DNA of 64,000 nt from Noviherbaspirillum cavernae (GTDB lineage: Bacteria > Pseudomonadota > Gammaproteobacteria > Burkholderiales > Burkholderiaceae_D): the NCBI RefSeq assembly GCF_003590875.1, contig NZ_QYUN01000002.1, forward strand, positions 558,001 to 622,000. Direction: 5' to 3'. Of this stretch, positions 1 to 11,034 are shown in pieces. A model generated the notes under the pieces. The model made no database searches and had not been told where the DNA came from. It saw only the letters and a program-made list of their open reading frames with translations. Each line of letters begins with the position of its first letter. The stretch's first letter is position 1. The translations under genes were made by a program, and so were the position numbers.

Positions 1-2494
1 CAGTGAGTTCCAGTTCCAGCAAATGCGCAGGCAACCCGGTCTTGTTCAGGCACGCGGCCACTTGCTGCGGCAAATCGGCGCTTCTCAGCTGGCGTGCGGA
101 CAGGTTGACCGACAAGCGCAAGCTGCGGCCGAACTTGTCCATCAACCGCCGCGTCTGCGTGCACGCTTCTTCCAGCACCCATTGCCCGATCGCCTCGATG
201 AGTCCTCTTTCCTCGGCGATGGGGATGAACTGCAGCGGCGACACGCGTCCGAGTTGTGGGTGGTTCCAGCGGATCAGCGCCTCCATGCCGACGATCGCCA
301 TGGTCTTCAGGTCCAGCCGAGGCTGGTAGTGCAGCTCGAATTCGCCGCGCTCGAGGGCGCGGCGCAAGGCATGTTCGAGTGCCATCCTGGTTTTTGCCTC
401 GACGCTCATTTCCGCCTCGAAGAAACGGTAGCCATTGCGCCCGGCCGCTTTCGCGCGGTACATCGCGGTGTCGGCATTCTGGAACAGCAATTCCTTGGTT
501 TGTCCGTCCTGCGGGAACATGCTGATGCCGATGGAGGCGCCGACGAACACTTCCTGGCCCGCGATATCGACAGGCGCGGCGAGCGCCGCGAAGAGTTTTC
601 CCACGATTTTTGCGGCCGATTCTGCACCCTTTGAACAAGGCGCCGCCACCACGAATTCGTCGCCGCCAAGCCGCGCGACGATATCGTTCGGCCGCGTGCT
701 CTTTTGCAGCCGGCATGCTACCTCGCGCAGCAGCACGTCGCCCGGCTCATGACCCATCGAGTCGTTCACTTCCTTGAAGCGGTCCAGGTCGATGAACATG
801 ATCGCCACCGATTGCTGCTGCGAGGCGTCGAGCATGGATTGCAGCTGCTCGTTGAGCGCGGCGCGGTTCGGCAGGCCGGTGAGGACATCGCGGGTCGCGA
901 GTTGCTCAAGGCGCGCCTCCGCCTGCTTGCGCTGCGTGATGTCGGTGACGAAGGCCGTGAGCGACAAGGTGTTCTTTTCGGCGTCGCGGAAGGTGTTGGC
1001 GTTGATCAGCACGTAGCAAAGATGGCCGTGCTTGTGTCGGAGCGTGGCTTCCATGCCGTGGGCCGACGCGGCGTTCTCCTGGACGGACGCCGCGGATGCG
1101 CCGGGGTATGAGGGAAACAGCCTCGTCATGCTTTCGCCGATAAGCTCTTCCTCGCTGTAGCCGGAGAGATCGCAAAGTGCCGGATTGACGGCGACAAGCC
1201 GGGACTGCGCATCGGCAAGCAGATAGCCGGCCGGCGTCAATTCGATGACTTCCCGCAAGCGCTGTTCGCTTTGGCGAATCGTCCGCTCCGCCGCGCGCCG
1301 GGCGGAGATATCGTGGAAGAAGACCGACAGCCCGCCGTCGTAGGGATAGGCGCGTACTTCGATCCACGTGTGCGCAGCTTCGTAGTAGACCTCGAAGAAG
1401 GTGTTCCTGCGCGTTTCCATCGCTTTGCGGCAGTACGCGAATACGGAGGAGGTCAGCAATTCCGGTGCAGCTTCCCACAAGGTCTTGCCGATCAGCGCGT
1501 CGCGCCTGCGACCGATGAAGCGGGCCGTCCTGCGGTTGACGTAGGTGACCCGCCATTCCCGGTCAATGGCGACGAATGCATCGCCGATACTCTCAAGCAT
1601 CGAGAACAGGCGTTTGTTGGACTTGTCCAGTTCGGCGCGTGCGCGGTATCGCCCGGTGAGATCGCGCGCCGTCGCGTAGGTCAGCCGCCGGTCGTCGGAC
1701 CAGCGCACGGACAGCGAAAGATGGACGACACGGCCATCCTTGCAAGCGCAACGGAACTCAACATCGCGGATGGTATTCGTGTCTCTATTCAGGCGGGCGC
1801 CAATCGTTCTCGTTTTCTCCCGGTCTTCCGCGACAATGAAATCCAGGTAACGCTTGCCGAGCACTTCCACCGGTTGGTAGCCGAGCACGTCCATGACTGC
1901 TTCGTTGACGCGCAGTATTTTTCCCGTTTTATCGAACAGCATCATGATGTCGAGCGAGTTCTCGACCAGCGCCTTGTTCTCGGCGGCGAGAAGCGAAAGC
2001 TGCGTCGCCACGTCGACTTCCGCTGTCACGTCGCGCCCGACGCCGCGATATCCCCTGAACACCTCGTCTTCGAACACCGGTTCGCCAGAGATGCTCGTGT
2101 AGCGCATCACCCCGTTGGCCGACAGATTGGTTGCATACTGGATGTTTCTGAACGGCTCGCGCCTTGCGACCTTTTCGCAGCATTTCACCAGGTCCGGGTG
2201 GCTGTGGTCAATCGCCAGATCAAGCCGCGTTTTTCCAATGATGATGCTCGGGTGCAACCCAATCAAACGCTGCATGCTATCCGAGATAAACGTGAAGCGG
2301 TCATCTTCATCCGTCTCCCAGTACCAGTCGGTGGACAAGTCCATCAGGCTGCGTAAGCGTTCCTCGCGCCTCCGGAGTTCTTCCTCGGAGCGAGGCTCTG
2401 GCATCCACGCCAGCATACTTGCCGAATCGGCGAGTTGTCGCAGTGCGGTCTGCGGGCCGTTTGAACCTGGCTTGGGCTGAGGATTAGTGTCCAT
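1..2494 (-). CDS. Multi-PAS GGDEF-EAL cyclic-di-GMP signalling protein (3' end cut by window)
   Basis: Predicted to make and/or degrade cyclic-di-GMP in response to signals sensed by PAS domains. Reading from an ATG at 2494, the frame stays open for 831 codons and runs off the left edge. About four PAS/PAC units fill residues ~45-540. A diguanylate cyclase domain follows with an intact GGDEF (residues 610-614, bases 653-667). An EAL domain then shows GMEALIRW (~residue 737) and, near the edge, LELELT. No membrane segment or signal peptide is seen, so the protein should be cytosolic. GGDEF and EAL signatures both look intact, so the net activity cannot be predicted. The missing part is the C-terminal half of the EAL domain. 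The gene is monocistronic as far as visible. Confidence 0.88.
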   Translation of the reverse strand, partial: MDTNPQPKPGSNGPQTALRQLADSASMLAWMPEPRSEEELRRREERLRSLMDLSTDWYWETDEDDRFTFISDSMQRLIGLHPSIIIGKTRLDLAIDHSHPDLVKCCEKVARREPFRNIQYATNLSANGVMRYTSISGEPVFEDEVFRGYRGVGRDVTAEVDVATQLSLLAAENKALVENSLDIMMLFDKTGKILRVNEAVMDVLGYQPVEVLGKRYLDFIVAEDREKTRTIGARLNRDTNTIRDVEFRCACKDGRVVHLSLSVRWSDDRRLTYATARDLTGRYRARAELDKSNKRLFSMLESIGDAFVAIDREWRVTYVNRRTARFIGRRRDALIGKTLWEAAPELLTSSVFAYCRKAMETRRNTFFEVYYEAAHTWIEVRAYPYDGGLSVFFHDISARRAAERTIRQSEQRLREVIELTPAGYLLADAQSRLVAVNPALCDLSGYSEEELIGESMTRLFPSYPGASAASVQENAASAHGMEATLRHKHGHLCYVLINANTFRDAEKNTLSLTAFVTDITQRKQAEARLEQLATRDVLTGLPNRAALNEQLQSMLDASQQQSVAIMFIDLDRFKEVNDSMGHEPGDVLLREVACRLQKSTRPNDIVARLGGDEFVVAAPCSKGAESAAKIVGKLFAALAAPVDIAGQEVFVGASIGISMFPQDGQTKELLFQNADTAMYRAKAAGRNGYRFFEAEMSVEAKTRMALEHALRRALERGEFELHYQPRLDLKTMAIVGMEALIRWNHPQLGRVSPLQFIPIAEERGLIEAIGQWVLEEACTQTRRLMDKFGRSLRLSVNLSARQLRSADLPQQVAACLNKTGLPAHLLELELT

Positions 2495-2832
2495 TCTTGT
2501 CGTCTGCCTGTTGCTGGTGGCAATGCGTCACCCTGTAACAAGCCGGTTCATGATTGACGGGTTGAGTCAACAAAAAAGCTGGCTGAAATGCAAAATTTGT
2601 TGTTATACGGAAATTTTATATCAGAAACAAGAACAACTCTTGTTCCGTCACAATTATTGAAATCTTTTCTGTTGAAAGGGGTGTGGCGTGACAACGGCGG
2701 ACTTTGCCGGTCCGAAGCGCATGGATTGGCCGCCGCACGAATGCAGTGACTTGATACGGAAAGAAGGGAAGGCTGAAGCAGGAAGGCGATTTGTCACATC
2801 TTCACATCAAATCGCCGAATGGATTGAAAACC
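2495..2832. other. Intergenic region upstream of the PAS-GGDEF-EAL gene
   Basis: These 338 bases hold no convincing gene. The half nearest the GGDEF-EAL gene is AT-rich and is the likely promoter region for that minus-strand gene. It contains a 7-bp inverted repeat (AACAAGA at 2626-2632, TCTTGTT at 2638-2644, 5-base spacer) that is not followed by a T-run and so is more operator-like than terminator-like. A 64-codon open frame at 2688-2882 runs into the tRNA gene and has no recognisable protein character. Confidence 0.5.
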
Positions 2833-2909
2833 TGGTCGGGGTGAGAGGATTCGAACCTCCGGCCTCTACGTCCCGAACGTAGCGCTCTACCAGGCTAAGC
2901 TACACCCCG
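2833..2909 (-). tRNA. tRNA-Pro (anticodon CGG)
   Basis: Read on the minus strand, the 77 bases fold as a full cloverleaf. The acceptor stem is CGGGGTG/CACCCCG, followed by the discriminator A and an encoded CCA end (2833-2835). The anticodon stem is CTACG/CGTAG with loop TTCGGGA, giving anticodon CGG, which reads the proline codon CCG. The T arm contains GGTTCGAATCC. The gene stands alone between the GGDEF-EAL gene and ispB and may be cotranscribed with ispB. Confidence 0.96.
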
Positions 2910-2941
2910 ATTAATTCGTCGGCAGCCGAGCAGGAAACTGT

Positions 2942-3931
2942 TCAATGATTACGGCCAACCGCGAAAGCGCATAATTCTAGCAAAGAATCCTTGAATTGAC
3001 TATCAGGCAGGTCGGCGATCGACGCTGCAGCGCGTTGAGCCGCTTGCGCTGCCTCGCGCCTGGTGTAGTCAAGCGCGCCGGAACTGGTGATCGCTGCCAG
3101 CACGTCGTCGAAGTGCTTTTCATCGCCGCTTTCAATGCAGGCACGGACCAGCATGCGCTGCTCCGGTGTGCCATGCTGCATCAGGTAAATCAGGGGCAAC
3201 GTCGGCTTGCCTTCGCGCAGATCGTCGCCGACATTCTTGCCGATGTCCGTTGCGTTGCCTGAGTAGTCCAGCACATCGTCGATCAACTGGAACGCGGTTC
3301 CCAAAGAGCGCCCGTATTCGGCGGCGGCCTCGATTTCCTCGTCCTGTGCGCCGGCGATCAATGCGCCCAGTTGGGCCGCCGCCTCAAACAGCTTGGCCGT
3401 CTTCGACCGAATTACCTGCAGGTAGCGTTCCTCGGTCACGTCGGGATCGTGCATGTTCAGGAGCTGCAGCACCTCGCCTTCGGCGATCACGTTGGTGGCG
3501 TCCGCCAGGATCTGCATCACGCGCAACTCACCGACTGCGACCATCATCTGGAAGGCCCGCGAATAGACGAAATCGCCAACCAGAACCGAAGCTGCGTTTC
3601 CAAACAGCGCATTAGCCGTCTGGCGCCCCCGGCGCAAGGACGATTCGTCCACGACATCGTCGTGCAGCAGGGTCGCGGTATGGATGAACTCGACCACGGC
3701 GGCGAGGTTGTGGTGGTGAGTGCCGCGGTAGCCGAACGCGTTCGCCACCAGCAGCACCAATACAGGGCGAATCCGCTTGCCGCCAGCGCTGATGATGTAG
3801 TCCGCGATCTGGTTCACCAGGGGAACGTCGGAATGCAGCTGCCGGCGGATTACCGTATTGACGGCATCCATATCGGCGGCAATCGATTCAATGATGGTGG
3901 TTTGGGTGGCGGATGAAGGGGCGGCAGACAA
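2942..3931 (-). CDS. ispB: Octaprenyl diphosphate synthase
   Basis: A trans-polyprenyl diphosphate synthase that extends farnesyl diphosphate with isopentenyl units to make the ubiquinone side chain. The first aspartate-rich motif HDDVVDES and the second LIDDVLDYSG are both present, as are GGKRIRP near the N terminus and the KT/EG..LQL segments typical of IspB. I chose the TTG at 3931 (329 residues): AGG lies 7 bases upstream. A more upstream in-frame TTG at 3955 has no ribosome site and lies at the expected transcript start of a TATAAT promoter (3964-3969). The gene is transcribed divergently from rplU, the conserved betaproteobacterial arrangement. Confidence 0.93.
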   Translation of the reverse strand: MSAAPSSATQTTIIESIAADMDAVNTVIRRQLHSDVPLVNQIADYIISAGGKRIRPVLVLLVANAFGYRGTHHHNLAAVVEFIHTATLLHDDVVDESSLRRGRQTANALFGNAASVLVGDFVYSRAFQMMVAVGELRVMQILADATNVIAEGEVLQLLNMHDPDVTEERYLQVIRSKTAKLFEAAAQLGALIAGAQDEEIEAAAEYGRSLGTAFQLIDDVLDYSGNATDIGKNVGDDLREGKPTLPLIYLMQHGTPEQRMLVRACIESGDEKHFDDVLAAITSSGALDYTRREAAQAAQRAAASIADLPDSQFKDSLLELCAFAVGRNH

Positions 3932-3963
3932 GATAAAACCTGCAAAAATCGTCAATTGCGTGA

Positions 3964-3969
3964 ATTATA
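3964..3969 (-). promoter_or_regulatory. -10 element of the ispB promoter
   Basis: A perfect TATAAT on the minus strand, placing transcription start near 3957. No good -35 hexamer is seen at 16-18 bases, so only the -10 box is called. Its position argues for the downstream TTG start of ispB. Confidence 0.5.
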
Positions 3970-4002
3970 CGATGACAAGGCATCCGGGAATTGGGCCGAT
4001 AC

Positions 4003-4037
4003 CTTGGGCAAAGAACTGTTTCTGCTCTTTGCCCAAG
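4003..4037. repeat. 12-bp perfect inverted repeat between ispB and rplU promoters
   Basis: Arms CTTGGGCAAAGA (4003-4014) and TCTTTGCCCAAG (4026-4037) with an 11-base spacer. It ends 4 bases before the -35 box of rplU and lies upstream of the ispB promoter. There is no T-run on either side, so it is not an obvious terminator. Position and symmetry suggest a protein-binding site or a cruciform. Confidence 0.75.
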
Positions 4038-4041
4038 TGCT

Positions 4042-4070
4042 TTGACGGAGAAGCTAAGTCTATGTATAAT
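4042..4070 (+). promoter_or_regulatory. Sigma-70 promoter of rplU-rpmA
   Basis: TTGACG (4042-4047), a 17-base spacer, then TATAAT (4065-4070). This is near consensus, as expected for a ribosomal protein operon. Transcription would begin near 4077, about 78 bases before the rplU start codon. Confidence 0.85.
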
Positions 4071-4154
4071 TGGAAGTTTTCCTGATTTGCTTGTTTGCAA
4101 CAAGGGCGTTTCGGGGAAAGAGAAAGTTCCCTTAATTATTCGATGAGGTTTCAC

Positions 4155-4466
4155 ATGTACGCGGTCATAAAAACCGGCGGCAAACAATACAAGGTTGCTG
4201 CTGGTGAAAAACTCAAAGTAGAACAGATACCGGCTGACATTGGTTCCGAAATCACCCTTGATCAAGTGCTCGCAGTGGGCGCTGGTGACACCATCAAATT
4301 TGGTGCGCCGCTGGTTGAAGGTGCCAAGGTCCAGGCTACGGTAGTGGCGCACGGTCGCCACGATAAGGTCAAGATTTTCAAGATGCGTCGTCGCAAGCAC
4401 TACCAGAAGCGTCAAGGCCATCGTCAAAATTACACCGAATTGCAAATCGTCTCGATCAACGCCTGA
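4155..4466 (+). CDS. rplU: 50S ribosomal protein L21
   Basis: Structural protein of the large ribosomal subunit that binds 23S rRNA. The 103-residue product begins [14 protein letters not shown] and ends in the basic segment with [16 protein letters not shown], both hallmarks of L21, and the length matches the family. The ATG at 4155 follows a GATGAGG ribosome site. The longer open frame reaching back to 4095 lies in the leader. It is first in the rplU-rpmA operon behind a strong promoter. Confidence 0.98.
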   Translation: MYAVIKTGGKQYKVAAGEKLKVEQIPADIGSEITLDQVLAVGAGDTIKFGAPLVEGAKVQATVVAHGRHDKVKIFKMRRRKHYQKRQGHRQNYTELQIVSINA

Positions 4467-4501
4467 GCGTTTCGAGCTAACCGGATACCAAGGAGTCTGA
4501 A

Positions 4502-4759
4502 ATGGCACACAAAAAAGGCGGCGGCACTACGCGCAACGGTCGCGATTCCGAGTCGAAACGACTGGGCGTCAAAGTTTACGGCGGCCAGGCTATCAACGCA
4601 GGCGGCATCATCATTCGTCAGCGCGGCACGCGTGTGCACGCTGGTGAGAACGTCGGCATGGGCAAGGACCACACTCTGTTCGCACTGGTCGACGGCAAGG
4701 TGCAGTTCACCACCAAGGGCGCAGCGCAGCGTCACACTGTGATGGTCGTGCCTGCTTGA
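4502..4759 (+). CDS. rpmA: 50S ribosomal protein L27
   Basis: Large-subunit protein whose N-terminal tail reaches toward the peptidyl-transferase centre. The 85-residue product starts [20 protein letters not shown], the conserved L27 N terminus, and needs no N-terminal processing of the Firmicutes type. AAGGAG lies 8-12 bases before the ATG. It lies 35 bases after rplU and is followed by a rho-independent terminator at 4812-4846. Confidence 0.98.
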   Translation: MAHKKGGGTTRNGRDSESKRLGVKVYGGQAINAGGIIIRQRGTRVHAGENVGMGKDHTLFALVDGKVQFTTKGAAQRHTVMVVPA

Positions 4760-4794
4760 TAAGCAGTATTAGCAGCGCGCACCACGCAGCGTAA

Positions 4795-5970
<1,176 letters not shown>

Positions 5971-6094
5971 CAGGGATCCCGGCCGTCATTGCATCATGGC
6001 ATTGCTTCGAGGGCGATGAAATTCTTCCCGGGATGACAGCAACGTCACCAACCTTGCCGCGTTCCGCGTCGCGGTGGCAGTATCAGAAAAACAC

Positions 6095-7213
6095 ATGAAC
6101 TCCGTCATTCAAAGCGCCAAGCGTCTCATCATCAAGGTCGGTTCATCGCTCGTCACCAATGACGGCAAGGGGCTCGACAATGCCGCCATCGCCAAATGGG
6201 CGGAGCAGATTGCCCAGTTGCGTGCGCTGGGCAAGCAGGTGGTGCTGGTCAGTTCCGGTGCGATCGCGGAAGGCATGCAACGTCTCGGCTTCGAGAAGCG
6301 GCCGACAGCCATCCATGAATTGCAGGCTTGCGCAGCTGTAGGACAGATGGGGCTGGCGCAGATTTACGAAACAAGCTTCCGGCAACATGACTTGCGTACT
6401 GCGCAGGTATTGCTGACGCATGCCGATCTGGCGGATCGCGAGCGCTATCTGAATGCGCGTTCGACGTTGTTCGCATTGCTGAACCTGGGTGTCGTGCCCA
6501 TCATCAATGAAAACGACACGGTCGTGACCGACGAAATCAAGTTCGGCGACAACGACACGTTGGGCGCACTGGTTGCCAATCTGATCGAAGGCGATGCGCT
6601 GATCATCCTGACGGATCAAAAAGGACTCTATACGGCGGACCCGCGCAAGGATCCGGGTGCCGAATTCGTTCATGACGCAAAGGCCGGCGATCCTGCGCTC
6701 GAGGCCATGGCCGGCGGTGCCGGTAGCGGCATCGGCCGTGGCGGCATGCTGACAAAGATTCTTGCAGCCAAGCGTGCGGCGACTTCGGGCGCACATACGG
6801 TGATTGCCTGGGGGCGCGAGGAACAGGTATTGACGCGATTGGCGAGCGGCGAAGCGATCGGGACACAACTGACTGCGCAAACCGCCCAGTTGACTGCGCG
6901 CAAGCAATGGATGGCCGACCATTTGCAGACTGCGGGCAAGGTCATTCTCGACGCAGGTGCGGTGCAAAAATTGACGGCAGAGGGCAAGTCGCTATTGCCG
7001 ATCGGAGTGACCGTGGTTGCCGGTGAATTCGGGCGCGGCGACGTCATTACCTGCACCGACGAAGCAGGACGGGCAATTGCACGCGGCATCACCAACTATG
7101 CCAGTTCCGACGCGCGCCGCATCATGCGCCACCCATCTTCTGAAATTCAGGCGATTCTTGGATTTGTGGAAGAGCCGGAACTGATACATCGCGGCAACAT
7201 GGTATTGCTTTAA
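6095..7213 (+). CDS. proB: Glutamate 5-kinase
   Basis: Phosphorylates glutamate, the first step of proline synthesis. The 372-residue protein has an amino-acid kinase domain ([10 protein letters not shown] near the N terminus, INENDTV, GTGGM-like GRGGMLTK) and a C-terminal PUA domain from about residue 275. I start at the ATG at 6095, giving [18 protein letters not shown] as in related ProB proteins. A GTG at 6074 would add seven residues. No strong ribosome site is visible before either start. proB follows obgE by 124 bases, as in many betaproteobacteria. Confidence 0.95.
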   Translation: MNSVIQSAKRLIIKVGSSLVTNDGKGLDNAAIAKWAEQIAQLRALGKQVVLVSSGAIAEGMQRLGFEKRPTAIHELQACAAVGQMGLAQIYETSFRQHDLRTAQVLLTHADLADRERYLNARSTLFALLNLGVVPIINENDTVVTDEIKFGDNDTLGALVANLIEGDALIILTDQKGLYTADPRKDPGAEFVHDAKAGDPALEAMAGGAGSGIGRGGMLTKILAAKRAATSGAHTVIAWGREEQVLTRLASGEAIGTQLTAQTAQLTARKQWMADHLQTAGKVILDAGAVQKLTAEGKSLLPIGVTVVAGEFGRGDVITCTDEAGRAIARGITNYASSDARRIMRHPSSEIQAILGFVEEPELIHRGNMVLL

Positions 7214-7261
7214 GCGGAGCGGGCAGCGGCGTCAAGCGCGACACCCGCCGGCTTCACCGCT

Positions 7262-7849
7262 TCAGGAGGGGGAAAGGGGACGCTGGTTGCGCAGGCGGTC
7301 CACCATGTCGCCGACCTTTCCCGCCACCGTCTTTTCCTGACAAAAATAATCCTTCGCCAGCGCGGCATGTTGACGATTCGCGGCATTGAGCGTGATGCGT
7401 TCCCACTGGTCGCGCCGCGAGCGTGACCATGTGCCGTCGGGGCGCCCGAATGCATAGAGTTTCTTTTCAAACGATTGGCAGCGAATGCCTTCATAGCTGA
7501 TGTTGGTCGCGCCTTCCGCGCTCTTGCTCACCAGCGTATAGCGAATCACCCCGTCGCTTCCCAGCGATAGTGATTTGGCGTCAATGGCAAAGGTCTGCGT
7601 CGCGGTGGCGCTCACGTAGAACGGCAGCAGGTTTTCTGCCGTTGGCGGTGACGGCATTTGAACCGCGATTTCCGTCCAGGGTTTGTCCTTGTCGTCGAAC
7701 TCCTCGTCAAATCGCGATTGCGCGCTTGCTGCCGCGGCGGTCGTCGATAGTGCAATCGTGAAAATGACCGAGGAAACCTGTTGGTGCATGCGACGATGCG
7801 CGTGCGCTGCCGGCTTCGTGGCAGCAGGCGAAGGATGTGTTAACGACAT
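7262..7849 (-). CDS. CNP1-like family secreted protein
   Basis: A betaproteobacterial protein of unknown function. It resembles the CNP1-like family (first named from a Neisseria cryptic protein); that name is from memory of the family pattern. The protein carries an N-terminal hydrophobic stretch (SSVIFTIALSTTAAAASA) that looks like a signal peptide, then a mature domain with WTEIAVQMPSPP and FYVSATATQTF. I used the ATG at 7849, 9 bases after the rppH stop. An internal ATG at 7789 would give a shorter signal peptide. It probably shares the rppH transcript. Confidence 0.75.
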   Translation of the reverse strand: MSLTHPSPAATKPAAHAHRRMHQQVSSVIFTIALSTTAAAASAQSRFDEEFDDKDKPWTEIAVQMPSPPTAENLLPFYVSATATQTFAIDAKSLSLGSDGVIRYTLVSKSAEGATNISYEGIRCQSFEKKLYAFGRPDGTWSRSRRDQWERITLNAANRQHAALAKDYFCQEKTVAGKVGDMVDRLRNQRPLSPS

Positions 7850-7858
7850 GTGCAATGC

Positions 7859-8440
7859 TCACTTGTTATCAGGTTTCACCGCCGGTTCGGTCGGCGCTTC
7901 GACGGTACGCGTCGGATGATGATGGCGCAGATAACGCGCGTTCTGGCGTTGTCCACCGCTCCGTGCCGGCCGCGTCAGGAAGCGTGACAATTCCTGCAGC
8001 GCCTTCTGGTAGACCTCACGCTTGAACTCGATGACGACGTCGAGCGGTACCCAGTAATCGTGCCAGCGCCATGCATCGAATTCGGGATGGTCGGTCAGGC
8101 GCAGGTTGATGTCGCTATCGCGACCGACCATGCGCAACAGGTACCAGATCTGCTTCTGGCCCTTGTAATGACCGCGGATCTCGCGCTTGATGAATCGGTC
8201 GGGCACCTCGTAGCGCAACCAGTCGCGGGTGCGTCCGATGATCTTGATGTGTTCCGCCTTCAGGCCGACCTCTTCCTCCAACTCCCTGTACATGGCTTGT
8301 TCGGGTGTTTCGCCGAACTTGATCCCGCCTTGCGGAAATTGCCAAGAATGCTCGCGCACCCGTTTTCCCCACCACACCTCGTTATTGGTGTTGAGCAGGA
8401 TGATGCCGACGTTCGGGCGAAAGCCTTCACGGTCCAGCAT
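7859..8440 (-). CDS. rppH: RNA 5'-pyrophosphohydrolase (Nudix)
   Basis: Removes pyrophosphate from mRNA 5' ends, starting RNase E-dependent decay. The Nudix box GX5EX7REUXEEXGU is intact as [20 protein letters not shown] followed by VGL. The N-terminal [17 protein letters not shown] and the WQFPQGG segment are characteristic of RppH. The start is ATG 8440, with GAGG six bases upstream; four extra codons upstream are open but unlikely. 193 residues; the C-terminal ~40 residues are basic and low-complexity, longer than in E. coli RppH. Transcribed divergently from proS. Confidence 0.94.
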   Translation of the reverse strand: MLDREGFRPNVGIILLNTNNEVWWGKRVREHSWQFPQGGIKFGETPEQAMYRELEEEVGLKAEHIKIIGRTRDWLRYEVPDRFIKREIRGHYKGQKQIWYLLRMVGRDSDINLRLTDHPEFDAWRWHDYWVPLDVVIEFKREVYQKALQELSRFLTRPARSGGQRQNARYLRHHHPTRTVEAPTEPAVKPDNK

Positions 8441-8634
8441 GTTGCACCTCAAAACTTTCTGCGGCTAGACGGCCTGTATTTCCAATTTTGCACGCGCCTT
8501 TTCAGGCATGCCGTACCCGCGTTCTCTTGCGTCGGGCAGCGTGAATCAATTGTATGAAGAATGGGCGCATCAGCCAGCTAATCCTTTAAAATTGAGTCGA
8601 TTATAACTCTCTCTTTTTAAAAAGAATTATCGCC

Positions 8635-10368
8635 ATGCGCGCCTCACGATTTTTTATTTCTACGCTTAAAGAAGCCCCGTCCGACGCCGAAATCGTCAGC
8701 CACAAATTGATGCTGCGCGCGGGAATGATCAAACGGCTCGGCTCGGGAATTTACAACTATCTGCCGATGGGTTTGCGGGTCATCCGGAAGGTGGAAAACA
8801 TCGTTCGCGAGGAAATGAATCGCGCCGGCGCGGTCGAGCTGCTGATGCCGGTGGTGCAGCCCGCCGAGCTGTGGCAGGAAACCGGGCGCTGGGACAAGAT
8901 GGGGCCGGAACTGATGCGGGTCAAGGATCGCCACGGCCGCGACTTCGCGATCCAGCCGACTTCGGAAGAAGTCATTACCGATATCGTTCGCACCGAAATC
9001 AAGTCGTATCGTCAGCTGCCGATCAACTTCTACCATATCCAGACCAAGTTTCGCGACGAGCGCCGCCCGCGTTTCGGCCTGATGCGCGGCCGCGAATTCA
9101 CGATGAAGGATGCGTATTCCTTCGATCGTGACGTCGCAGGCATGCAGCAGTCGTATCAGATCATGTACGACGCTTATGTGCGCATCTTCAGCCGCTTCGG
9201 ATTGCAGTTCCGTGCGGTGGCGGCGGACAACGGCGCTATCGGCGGATCCGGCTCGCACGAGTTTCACGTGATTGCCGACACTGGCGAAGACGCGCTGGTG
9301 TATTGTCCGACTTCGGATTATGCGGCCAACATGGAGGCTGCCGAGGCGGTCGCCCTGAGCGTGACGCGCGGCGCGGAGACCCAGTCCTTGGTCAAGACAC
9401 CGACCCCCGGCAAGGCAAAGTGCGAAGACGTCGCGGAACTGCTGGACCTGCCGCTGTCGCAGACCGTGAAGTCCATCGTGCTGACCGTAGAGAAGGAAGA
9501 CGATGGCGCCATCAACAAGGAAGTTTGGCTGCTGCTCCTGCGCGGCGATCACGATCTGAATGAAGTGAAGGCGAGCAAGGTGCCGGGTCTGGCGGATTAT
9601 CGCTTTGCGAGCGAAGCAGAAATCGTCGAATGGTTCGGCACGCCGCCCGGCTACCTCGGGCCGATCGGAACCAGAAAGCCGGTCAAGGTCGTGGCCGATC
9701 GCACCGTCGCCAACATGCACGATTTCGTGTGCGGCGCCAACGAATTGGACTACCACTACACAGGCGCGAACTGGGGTCGCGACTTGCCCGAGCCGATCAT
9801 CGTCGACCTGCGCAACGTGGTCGAAGGCGATCCTTCGCCCGACGGCAAAGGCGTGCTGGCAATCCAGCGCGGCATCGAAGTCGGCCACGTGTTCCAGCTT
9901 GGCACCCGCTATTCGGAAGACATGAAGGCCACTTACCTTGACGAAGGCGGCAAGCCGCAGTTGATGCAGATGGGTTGCTACGGCATCGGTGTCACGCGCA
10001 TCCTCGGCGCGGCCATCGAGCAGAATTTCGACGACAAGGGCATCATCTGGCCGACCGCGATTGCGCCGTTCGAGGTGGTGCTGTGCCCGATGGGATACGA
10101 CCGCAGCGAAGCCGTCAAGGCGGAGGCGGACAAGCTGTACGCCGCGTTGCAGGAGGCGGGCGTGGATGCCATTCTGGACGATCGCGGAGAGCGACCCGGC
10201 GTGATGTTCGCCGATTGGGAATTGATCGGCGTGCCGCATCGCATCGTGATCGGCGAACGCGGCCTGAAGGAGGGAAAGCTCGAATACCAGGGGCGGCGCG
10301 ACACTGCCGCAACCGCCGTGCCCCTTGCCGAGATGGCCGAATTCATCAAAGCTAAAGTGCGTGCGTGA
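8635..10368 (+). CDS. proS: Prolyl-tRNA synthetase (bacterial type)
   Basis: Charges tRNA-Pro. The 577-residue class II synthetase starts [20 protein letters not shown]. It shows motif 2 ([21 protein letters not shown], split here by family convention), an inserted editing domain at about residues 225-400, and motif 3 ([13 protein letters not shown]) before the C-terminal anticodon-binding domain. The length and the insertion identify the long bacterial type with Ala-tRNA editing. A tRNA-Pro gene lies 6 kb away. The gene overlaps the downstream transglycosylase start by 4 bases. Confidence 0.97.
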   Translation: MRASRFFISTLKEAPSDAEIVSHKLMLRAGMIKRLGSGIYNYLPMGLRVIRKVENIVREEMNRAGAVELLMPVVQPAELWQETGRWDKMGPELMRVKDRHGRDFAIQPTSEEVITDIVRTEIKSYRQLPINFYHIQTKFRDERRPRFGLMRGREFTMKDAYSFDRDVAGMQQSYQIMYDAYVRIFSRFGLQFRAVAADNGAIGGSGSHEFHVIADTGEDALVYCPTSDYAANMEAAEAVALSVTRGAETQSLVKTPTPGKAKCEDVAELLDLPLSQTVKSIVLTVEKEDDGAINKEVWLLLLRGDHDLNEVKASKVPGLADYRFASEAEIVEWFGTPPGYLGPIGTRKPVKVVADRTVANMHDFVCGANELDYHYTGANWGRDLPEPIIVDLRNVVEGDPSPDGKGVLAIQRGIEVGHVFQLGTRYSEDMKATYLDEGGKPQLMQMGCYGIGVTRILGAAIEQNFDDKGIIWPTAIAPFEVVLCPMGYDRSEAVKAEADKLYAALQEAGVDAILDDRGERPGVMFADWELIGVPHRIVIGERGLKEGKLEYQGRRDTAATAVPLAEMAEFIKAKVRA

Positions 10369-11000
10369 GAGTGTATAAGCGCACGTCTGTGGTGATTCGT
10401 CGATTATCGAGCCGCGCTCTCATCTGCGCGGCAGTCGTTCTCGGCGCACCATCGCATGCGGGCAATCAGAAGGAAGAGGCGATTGCCGACTCGGTGCGTA
10501 TTGCATTGTTCAATGCCATCAAGGACGCGCGCCCACCGCGGCCGCAGTTTGCCAATATCGATGATCGCATCAAGTACCTGCGCTGGCTGGGCGAGATGTC
10601 GGAGCGCTTGAAGAAGAAGCTGCCCGACTGGCAGGTGCGGCGCGAATTTCTCGAAACGGCCTGGTACGAATCGAAGCGCGCCGGACTCGATCCGGCCTTG
10701 GTGCTGGGATTGATCCAGGTCGAGTCGGCGTTTCGCAAGTATGCGGTGTCGCCGGTCGGTGCGCATGGCTACATGCAGGTGATGCCGTTCTGGACGCGCG
10801 TCGTGGGCGACGGCGATCGCAGGAAGCTGTTTCACATGCAGACCAACCTGCGTTATGGATGCGCGATCCTGCGCATGTACATCGACATGGAGGCGGGCAA
10901 TCTGTACCTCGCCTTGGGGAGGTACAACGGCAGTCGCGGTCAGCCGCAATATCCGAATGCAGTGCTCGATGCGTGGAAGAGGTGGGAGTTCAATATTTGA
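10365..11000 (+). CDS. Lytic transglycosylase (SLT domain)
   Basis: Predicted periplasmic murein lytic transglycosylase. The GTG start overlaps the proS stop (GTGA). The N terminus (arginine-rich, then [15 protein letters not shown]) looks like a signal peptide. The SLT core has [21 protein letters not shown], with the catalytic glutamate in the ESAF motif, then [21 protein letters not shown] and LGRYNGSRG. At 211 residues it is a small, single-domain member. It shares the proS transcript and ends at a strong bidirectional terminator. Confidence 0.9.
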   Translation: MRVYKRTSVVIRRLSSRALICAAVVLGAPSHAGNQKEEAIADSVRIALFNAIKDARPPRPQFANIDDRIKYLRWLGEMSERLKKKLPDWQVRREFLETAWYESKRAGLDPALVLGLIQVESAFRKYAVSPVGAHGYMQVMPFWTRVVGDGDRRKLFHMQTNLRYGCAILRMYIDMEAGNLYLALGRYNGSRGQPQYPNAVLDAWKRWEFNI

Positions 11001-11034
11001 CGCGGTTTGACGCCTCTGCGGCGGACGGCCGCAC

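Noticed and set aside
1271..2356. 361-codon plus-strand open frame in the first gene region
   Set aside because: The opposite strand encodes coherent PAS-GGDEF-EAL domains; this frame does not resemble any protein.
2688..2882. 64-codon plus-strand ORF upstream of the tRNA
   Set aside because: It runs through the antisense of the tRNA gene and ends in it; tRNA sequence gives its VRGFEPPAS tail.
8644..10239. 531-codon minus-strand open frame opposite proS
   Set aside because: Antisense shadow of a certain gene in high-GC DNA; the translation has no family features.
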